From: Lotus japonicus
Lineage: Eukaryota > Streptophyta > Magnoliopsida > Fabales > Fabaceae
DNA length: 64,000 bases
Assembly (NCBI RefSeq): GCF_012489685.1
Contig: NC_080042.1
Coordinates: forward strand, 18,986,150 to 19,050,149
Direction: 5' to 3'
Made by a program: the position numbers and the translations under genes. Below the pieces are notes generated by a model that was given only the letters and a program-made list of their open reading frames with translations, had not been told where the DNA came from and did not search any database. This document shows, piece after piece, positions 58,201-64,000 of this stretch (position 1 is the first letter of the stretch; the number at the start of each line of letters is the position of its first letter).

Positions 58201-59709
58201 ATTCCCTTTACTCTCCAAGCTCAACAAAACTGAATACTCTTGAGATCCTTCATTCAGAGAGACATTAATATGATTGGCGGATAGATACTCGGAAAGGTCC
58301 GAGTCAGGAAATACCACTCTCTTTCGGCTACAGTCCAGAAGACAATGGTAGTGGGACAACCAGTCCATCCCTAGGATAACATCTAGGTTCTTGAGAGTTA
58401 GGCACACTAGGTTAGCATGGTAAACTTTATCCCTATAGGTTACTGGGCAATACATGCATGCAGTGTCGGCAAGCAGAGTTTTGGCAGGTGTGGTAACTAT
58501 AAGATCGAAACTCAAAGCAGTAACGGGAAGTTTTAATCTAGTAGCACATTCCCTAGAGATAAAAGAGTGCGTTGCTCCGGAATCAAAAAGTACAGTTAGG
58601 AGATTACCGTCAATCTCGCAATCTCCCCTGATCAGACCATCAACCCCTTCAGCTTCTTCACCATCCATGGTGTAGACTCTTGCCTTGGCAGCAGGACGCT
58701 TCCCACGAGCAGTGTTAACAGCCGGTTCTGTCTTGGGTGCTCTGCATTGAGCAGCAGTATGCCCCAACTTGTTACAGTTAAAGCATTTGGGCCTCATGTC
58801 AGTACAAGCATTGGCATAGTGCCCAGGCTGCCCACATCTGTAACAGGTCATCTCCCTGTTCACAGTCTGACCTCCAGAACCTCCAGCAGTACCCACCATG
58901 GGCCTATAAGATCCTGAAGCAATCCCTCTACCTGCAGGACGTTGATACGGCCTCCTACTCTGAAATCTCCCTCTGCCTTGAAAATCTTGAGAGCCCGACC
59001 TCATCGGCCCTCCTGTCCCAACACGGTTCAGTCTCCTGTTCTTCATTATCTCCACCTCAGTGGCTTTCTCAACCAAAGTCTGAAAACGAGTGATTCCCAA
59101 CGGTTTCACCGAGTCTTCAATATCGGGCCTCAGCCCATTCACAAAGCGCTTGCACATGTAGGGTTCATCGACCCCATTGCGGAAGAATCGAAAGTGCTTG
59201 GCCAACGATTCCAGCTTGGCAGCATATTCCGGGATGGACATGCTACCCTGACGAAGTGTCAGGAATTGCGACTCACGCTCGTCCCGAGCACTATCTGGAA
59301 AATACTTTTCCAGAAAAGCAGCACGAAACGAAACCCAGTTCACTTCCAAGTTGTTTGCTTCCATCATTCCTCTGGCGCCTCTCCACCAGTACTCAGCATC
59401 ACCCAACAGTAGAAAGGTTGCCATTCCCACCTTGGCCCCCTCAGCAGTCTGCAATACACCGAAGATCTTTTCAATCTCCTGGATCCAGAGATCCGCTTTG
59501 TCCGGGTCAGTACCCCCCGAGAACTTAGGAGGATCTTGTCTCCTGAAATCATTTAATCCCTTATTCTGATCCAGAGTTATTTCCCTCTGGCGTTGGTGCT
59601 GATCACGTGCCTCCTCAGCAGCACGCCTCATAGCATTATCGTTTGCCTGTGCAGTCACAGCTTGGGCCATAGTGGCCATCATCTCAGCTAGTTGGTTAGC
59701 GTTCACCAT
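55291..59709 (-). CDS. Element C gag-pol polyprotein (1472 aa), intact
   Basis: A single open frame. Gag capsid region is about 60-215 ([23 protein letters not shown]). Two CCHC knuckles are at 289-302 and 309-322. Aspartic protease [10 protein letters not shown] has D376. RT has [13 protein letters not shown] and catalytic FIDD, D698-D699. RNase H has YCDAS, D845. The integrase HHCC region begins with H1057, and the DD35E triad is D1127, D1188 and E1224. The C-terminus ([18 protein letters not shown]) is chromodomain-like, which in chromoviruses directs integration to heterochromatin. Gag and pol are in one frame with no recoding site, usual for this lineage. The start follows the primer site by about 200 bases. 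Every catalytic residue I checked is present, so it may be functional. Confidence 0.93.
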   Translation of the reverse strand: MVNANQLAEMMATMAQAVTAQANDNAMRRAAEEARDQHQRQREITLDQNKGLNDFRRQDPPKFSGGTDPDKADLWIQEIEKIFGVLQTAEGAKVGMATFLLLGDAEYWWRGARGMMEANNLEVNWVSFRAAFLEKYFPDSARDERESQFLTLRQGSMSIPEYAAKLESLAKHFRFFRNGVDEPYMCKRFVNGLRPDIEDSVKPLGITRFQTLVEKATEVEIMKNRRLNRVGTGGPMRSGSQDFQGRGRFQSRRPYQRPAGRGIASGSYRPMVGTAGGSGGQTVNREMTCYRCGQPGHYANACTDMRPKCFNCNKLGHTAAQCRAPKTEPAVNTARGKRPAAKARVYTMDGEEAEGVDGLIRGDCEIDGNLLTVLFDSGATHSFISRECATRLKLPVTALSFDLIVTTPAKTLLADTACMYCPVTYRDKVYHANLVCLTLKNLDVILGMDWLSHYHCLLDCSRKRVVFPDSDLSEYLSANHINVSLNEGSQEYSVLLSLESKGNSEVSNIPVVRDFADVFPGDVPGLPPVRDIEFAIDIVPGTGPISIAPYRMAPAELVELKSQLEDLLSKGFIRPSVSPWGAPVLLVKKKDGKSRLCVDYRQLNKVTVKNRYPLPRIDDLMDQLRGAAIFSKIDLKSGYHQIRVKTEDIQKTAFRTRYGHYEYLVMPFGVTNAPAIFMDYMNRTFHPFLDRFVVVFIDDILIYSKNAEDHEGHLRQVLQVLRETKLYANPSKCEFWLEEVKFLGHVISKEGIAVDPAKVETVLSWERPKTVTEIRSFVGLAGYYRRFIENFAKIVGPLTQLTRKDQPFAWTEACETSFQTMKERLTTSPVLVLPQPEEPYEVYCDASHQGLGCVLMQHRKVVAYASRQLKTHEKNYPTHDLELAAIVFSLKIWRHHLYGCNFTIFSDHKSLKYLFDQKELNMRQRRWMEFLKDYDFTLQYHPGKANVVADALSRKMHISSMMVKELQLLEQFRDLSLDVRVSEGELRFGMIRITNGLMEEIRDQQLQDEFLLGKRNLVIQGKDPEFKVGSDNILRCKGRVCVPNNPDLRRLILDEGHKSKLSIHPGMKKMHQDLKVNFWWPGMKRQVAEYVAACLTCQKAKVEHQKSAGMLQSLDVPQWKWDSISMDFVVALPRTQRGYDSIWVIVDRLTKSAHFIPVRTTYNVDKLSEIYIAEIVRLHGVPTSIVSDRDPKFTSHLWGALHEALGTRLRLSSAYHPQTDGQTERTIQSLEDLLRACVLDNKGSWDTLLPLIEFTYNNSFHTTIGMAPYEALYGRKCRTPLCWYQDGENLLVGPELLQQTTEKIKQIREKMKASQSRQKSYADQRRRTLEFEEGDHVFLRVTQTTGVGRAIKSRKLTPKFIGPYQITRRVGPVAYQIALPPFLSNVHDVFHVSQLRKYIADPTHVIELDDIELKDNLSFETPPISIGDTRVKQLRGKEIELVKVIWNKDTGDATWELKEKIKEQYPELFTDP

Positions 59710-59905
59710 GTTCTGCTAAATTAACAAACAGTTAGTGCTCATCATAAGATAGCATCCAATATAACTATACAATATGATTAAGCAATAACTTCAAACAATT
59801 CTAAGCGAAAAATCGCTTGGCAGACAATCAATTTTTACTCTTTGCAGAGTCACACAACCTAGCACAGAAGACCTATTCCCCAAAGACTCCCGAAGGACTC
59901 GACAA

Positions 59906-59917
59906 GCTCTGATACCA
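59906..59917 (-). other. Primer binding site, tRNA-iMet (element C)
   Basis: The minus strand reads TGGTATCAGAGC, four bases inside the LTR boundary at 59922. 59710-59905 is the leader before gag. Confidence 0.92.
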
Positions 59918-60404
59918 CAGATGTAACACCCCGATTTCGGTGGCGTCACTTTAGTAACCAAAAGAAAATACTTTAAGCGGAAAAACGTGAATTATTTTTT
60001 TTTCGACAATATAACTAAAGACAGAAAGCAATAAAACTCCCCAACAAAAGATAAAGGAACTACTATACAACTATATATACATGCCTCGCTAAACACTACC
60101 ACGTCACGAGTAACCTCCAGTGACGGGTGACAGAAAAGAGTAACGCCCGAAGGCAATATGTACAGTCCAAGATAAAGATACTGTGTCCGCAACACTAAAC
60201 TACAAAATCTGAGAGCAAGTTGGCCCAGCGGCCTAAGAAAAGACCCCCTAAATCCAACCAGCTCTCTGTGATCTCCATAGGAAACCACACAAAAGCTACC
60301 GGTAGGAAAACTACCCTGTCCCCAAAAACGGAAGCATGACGGTCAGAGCATCGACACTACTCCTACACTATCCCTACCCGAGGAGCCCACACTAGCACTC
60401 GATC

Positions 60405-60944
60405 CTACACGCTAGCGCGGTCGTCATCCGAATCTGCATCCAGGACGACTAGGTCGACGTACTCAACACTGCCCTCTTTGTCCACCCTAATGCGCTCCTG
60501 CACTGGACTCTCGGGCTCGGGGCCCGGAACGAGATCCGCGACGACAGCAGCAGCAGTAGACGGACTAGACTCCGTCGAAGCCCCACCTACTGGCACCTCC
60601 TCAGAAGGGTCCTCATCATCTGAAGGGGATGGTGGCGGTGGAGGTACTCCCAAGCCGGGTCCACAGTGTACTCCTGGAGGCAGGTTGAAGCTCACTATGT
60701 GCCTCCTCATCACTCCCTCCGTCAAGCGTCCAAATCGGTCGACACGGTCCTCCATGATCCGACCGGTGTAGGTCGCACGGTGGCCCTCGGAATCGACCAC
60801 CCATGCACCTGGGTCATCTTGGTCAAGCATCTCGTACCTGGTCCCCCCCGACGGGCTGACCATGGTAAACCAATCCCCCATACTCATCTGACAAATGGCG
60901 TAGTCCGCCCAAACACACACAGCAGACGCGAGGGTCAACTCCAA
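60405..60944 (-). CDS. LTR-encoded acidic protein, element C 5' LTR (179 aa, intact)
   Basis: Starts MELTLASAVCVWADYAICQM and ends DADSDDDRASV. No known domain is recognised. Residues about 20-95 form the conserved core (MGDWFTM, DQDDP, WVVD, GHRATY, GRIM, RVDR, LTEG, FNLPPGVHCGPG). Then come a Pro run, an acidic SDDEDPSEE stretch, and a C-terminal hydrophobic-acidic VDLVVLDADSDDD that resembles an acidic activation or SUMO-interaction-like tail (speculation). It is the first sizeable ORF in the transcript, about 2.4 kb after the TATA box and 0.7 kb before gag. Homologues are at 17967-18575 and, more distantly, 12950-13486. Leader position suggests either translation from a spliced or internally initiated RNA, or cis regulation of gag. 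Confidence 0.6.
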   Translation of the reverse strand: MELTLASAVCVWADYAICQMSMGDWFTMVSPSGGTRYEMLDQDDPGAWVVDSEGHRATYTGRIMEDRVDRFGRLTEGVMRRHIVSFNLPPGVHCGPGLGVPPPPPSPSDDEDPSEEVPVGGASTESSPSTAAAVVADLVPGPEPESPVQERIRVDKEGSVEYVDLVVLDADSDDDRASV

Positions 60945-61601
60945 AGAATTATATAATTAATAAAACCAGATATATTTATAGGATAATAAATACTCGCCTC
61001 TCAGGCTTATAAGTTTTGGGATAGCTTCCTAGGGTTGCATGTATCACAATGAATATAAAGAGCCATAAAAACAAGTAGCATGCCTCAAAAATAGGATAAA
61101 CAGTTACCAATCACACTCAGCAACTAAGTCAGCATGTATGTTGCATGAAATGCAATGCTGGGTAACAAAATGCATTCCGGAAGAAGGATGGACATCAACG
61201 AGGCGGCCCTAACACCAGCCACGGTGGGTACCTTCCTGCTCGCGTGTCTCTTACACCACACAAAAGTAGTCAGATCAGCAGTGAACCCGTAGGTCTGCCA
61301 TTCCGTCTGCTACTGAGGACCACCGTAGTGTCCTAAATATGGAAATCCGGGTCTTATGACCATTTTGGAATCCACCGAGGTCCGGTATCACGCCGTGTAT
61401 TAACCTCAAAATGAGTGCATGAATGCAAGTGATTAGCCAAACAACGTCTCCGACCTCACCCGACACGTCGCCACGTGTTCTAGATAACTTAAAGTCTCTA
61501 AAAGAATACCCTAAGGTAAATGTCGATTCTGCGACAAAATACAATTAATCATAAACAAAAGAGTGCAACCACTCACGACAACTCTTCGAGTCATCAATGC
61601 T

Positions 61602-61845
61602 CTCACGAAGTCTCTCGCTTCTGTGGAGTCTCACACATTCACAAAGTCTCCGCTTCAGTGAAGTTTTATGCTTTCACAAGGTCTCACGCCTCAGTGAATT
61701 TACACACTTGCACGAAGTCTCACGCTTCAATGAAGTTTTCATGCTGTTCACGAGGTCTCACGCCTCAGTGAAGATCCATGCTTTCCACAAGGTCTCACGC
61801 CTCAGTGGAGTATCACGCATTCACAAGGTCTCACACCTCCGTGAA
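61602..61845 (-). repeat. Seven-unit tandem hairpin array (element C 5' LTR)
   Basis: Same units as 52785-53027. One base is missing in the loop of unit 2 (TCTCCG) and one T is added between units 4 and 5; no stem is disturbed. Confidence 0.78.
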
Positions 61846-63388
61846 GCTTCTCGGCTCATCCCTTGGATGGCTAAACAAACTGCTCCCAGAGCGAATGAGT
61901 ATCAACATACCCAGAACTCGAAATCTTCTCAACACTTGGATCCGACGACACTTCTCGTTTTCCAAAACTAAACTTCAATCCAAAGCTTGCATCCGAGATT
62001 GTTATCTTTATTTAAAGGTTTAGAGGTTGTTTAATATCTTATGAATTTTCTTTATAAAAATAGCTCTTTTTAGTCTTATCGTATTTCCTATGAGTTTCAA
62101 AGTTCCCATAAACCCAAGTAATTCCCTGAGAAGGTCTCGATCCATTGGAGATGACAAGGTCCGAACTCCGTTCGTCCTTTTAAAACTCTCTCAAAATCTC
62201 ATAAAAATTCGGCATGACCTGCCCGTAAACCTCACTCTTCAGAATCTCAGGTACAAGTGGAATAGCATAAATAAAACAGCTCAGTCAAAAGCATAAACAG
62301 CATATTCCAACACATCCTAAGTTAACCATGTAGCACATAGCATGTGAATCATTTAGCACACAATATCATGGCCTCAAATACTCAACAAGGTCGGCCGAAG
62401 CCTCAGAGAACAATTCAGACATTTAGCAATTAAGTGCATAACACATAGATCAAGTCGAACTTGTCGACACCTAAAGCATTATCTAGTAATTCAGAGAGTA
62501 GCCCTCACCGGTGGGTCTTCCAGCTTCTTCCTCAAGATGTTCTCCAAACTCTTCTCCTTGATTTCTGGGAATCTCCTCAAACGAACCTTAAGCAAAAATC
62601 ACAGAAATCAATACCAAGAGTCAGAAACTCAGCAATCAAAGAGTCCTAGGGTTACACAGTACACTACTACCTCCTTGGTACGACAATCTAACGCGTTAAG
62701 ACAAGTTTTCGAAAAATCGGATTCTCCTCCCCCCTTGATATAGCTCTCGGCCACTTTCCTTAATTGGGAGGGTCGATTTTTCTTCGATCAAACTTGGTTC
62801 CTAGGTTAACATAAGCCGTAACTAAGACGGTTCTAGGCTCGGAAAAATTTTCGGATCGAAAACTGATATAGGGGCAGTTTGGTCATTATTTTTAGCTCAG
62901 AATTTCAAAATTGGATTTTTGAAAAATAAATTGGATGGGGACGTCCACAACGACGTTTATGACGACAAATCCTACTAGCACTAAGCCAAGTCGATAGATT
63001 AGAGCGTAAAGGTTGCGACTTTGCCGAAAAATGGGTATTTAGGGTAGAAATTGATCCCGGCGGCATTTCGTCGACATTTGACAAAATCTAATCCGCAGAA
63101 CACGCTCAGGAGCATGCAGGGAAGAAGTTTAGACGCTGAAATCAGCTGATTTGAACAGTTTTTCAAAAACCTCAAAATTTTGAACTCAGAAAGTCGCAGG
63201 AGAAATGGACAGAAACGACGATTCGAAGGAGAGTATAGATTACCTACCTCGAGGTCTTCGATTAGTGACGATCGGTGAAGCAAACGGGCAAGAAACGACG
63301 AAGATCCGGATCTCTATCTCTCTCTAGGAACTCGCGGTTTTGGGGGTGGGGGAAAATGGGTTTTTTCTCAAAAAATCAAATTTTCAAG

Positions 63389-63398
63389 CTATTTATAG
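63389..63398 (-). promoter_or_regulatory. TATA box, element C 5' LTR
   Basis: The minus strand reads CTATAAATAG. This is the presumed promoter of the full-length genomic RNA of element C. Confidence 0.68.
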
Positions 63399-64000
63399 GT
63401 TTTGGAAAAAACGGAAAAATGATTTTTTTGCGATTCCGATTTTTCCTGCGCGTTCCTCTGCGCATTCTAAGATAGGTTCTGGCGACAGAATTCCAGAACT
63501 CAAAATAGAATTCTTGGAATTAAACCAAAAGATCCAAAATCGGCATAAGTCGGTGTAAGTCGGTTTATCCCGAAAAACTACTTTTTGCAGTGATCGTCGG
63601 ATGAGAAAACTTCCTTCTGAAGAAAGATTAGGAATGATGAGAGAAGTAGGAGAACGCGGGTGGAATCTTCATTTGAGTTTCCGGATAGAAAAAGTCTTCA
63701 TCGTCTGTCGATCTTAGGTTTTTCGAACTATCAGGGATTCCGTTTCGGCAAACTTCCGAGAATTGGAATTTGACGTTCGTACTTTCCAGGATTTCGCATC
63801 GAAATGGTTGTTTAAGGACGGAAAAGAGAAGTTCTAACATTTCTCTGAGGATTTTTGGAATTAGTTTCCATCGTGTCCTAAAACGTAAATTAACTATTCA
63901 CTAATACCTTCGACCTAGGATTAAGCGTATGTTAGTCGTGCTATAACTCTTTCGGTTTTTCGATACATTCTCGGACTTTTCCTGAACCTCTTTCCTTCCC

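Larger units (their letters stand above)
51105..64000 (-). mobile_element. Element C: intact, very young Tekay-like Ty3/gypsy element
   Basis: 3' LTR 51105-55253, polypurine tract, uninterrupted gag-pol ORF (59709-55291), iMet primer site, and 5' LTR from 59922 to beyond the window (expected end about 64070; total about 13 kb). By eye the two LTRs differ by about three substitutions and a handful of one-base indels over 4.08 kb. It has all parts needed for an autonomous element. It sits in LTR E. Confidence 0.9.
59922..64000 (-). repeat. 5' LTR of element C, cut by window end
   Basis: Aligned to 51105-55183 at an offset of 8817-8818. Contents: LTR ORF (60944-60405), hairpin array (61602-61845) and TATA box (63389-63398). 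As the 5' LTR it would drive the genomic transcript, which places the ORF and hairpins in that transcript's leader. Confidence 0.92.

Noticed and set aside
58942..59569. Plus-strand ORFs of 72-156 codons over element C gag
   Set aside because: Antisense shadows of an intact, well-conserved gag frame.

Overview
The window is plant nuclear DNA made almost entirely of nested LTR retrotransposons, with one ordinary spliced gene. A legume is the most likely source. The Ty1/copia pieces are of the SIRE/Maximus type common in legumes, an intron carries an ATAAGCT-rich inverted repeat of a kind I associate with legume genomes, and the gene is a plant-type monoacylglycerol lipase. Species cannot be named from the sequence. 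There are no rRNA or CRISPR loci, and I saw no tRNA gene apart from a tRNA-derived SINE.

Layout. 1-5730: decayed SIRE-like Ty1/copia element (minus strand), inserted in the LTR of element A. 5731-14868: element A, a dead Ty3/gypsy Tekay-like chromovirus (minus) with LTRs of about 2.9 kb, both incomplete. 14869-21609: element B, a second Tekay-like element (minus) with a broken gag-pol fragment and an LTR of 4.1 kb, inserted in a LINE fragment (21610-22272). 23015-27831: an eight-exon alpha/beta hydrolase (MAGL family, 345 aa). 28075-32210: 3' part of another SIRE-like element (F) with an env-like remnant and an antisense mini-gene. 32211-34038: LTR D of a third Ty3/gypsy family. 34039-35487: plus-strand LTR E. 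35488-36162: start of an element C LTR. 36163-36262: 100-N gap. 36263-51778: near-identical repeat of 20644-36162, most simply an unmerged haplotype or assembly duplicate. 51105-64000: element C, an apparently intact and very young Tekay-like element with an uninterrupted 1472-residue gag-pol ORF and two near-identical LTRs (the right one is cut by the window end).

What stands out is inside the LTRs. The A, B and C LTRs encode, in transcript sense, a related acidic protein of about 180 aa. It lies downstream of the LTR TATA box where one was found (B and C), and upstream of the primer binding site and gag. Between B and C its codons differ mostly at synonymous positions. Next to it, nearer the promoter, sits an array of short hairpins with an invariant loop and co-varying stems. 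The loop differs by family: CGUGAGA in B/C, UGCG in A, UGGAGNRG in D. In B/C and D, imperfect pairs are almost always G.U only on the transcript (minus) strand, which points to selection on RNA structure. I propose a 5'-leader module of hairpin array plus LTR-encoded protein as the least explained system here. SIRE element F adds a second oddity, an antisense 129-aa ORF with its own TATA box and AATAAA signal.
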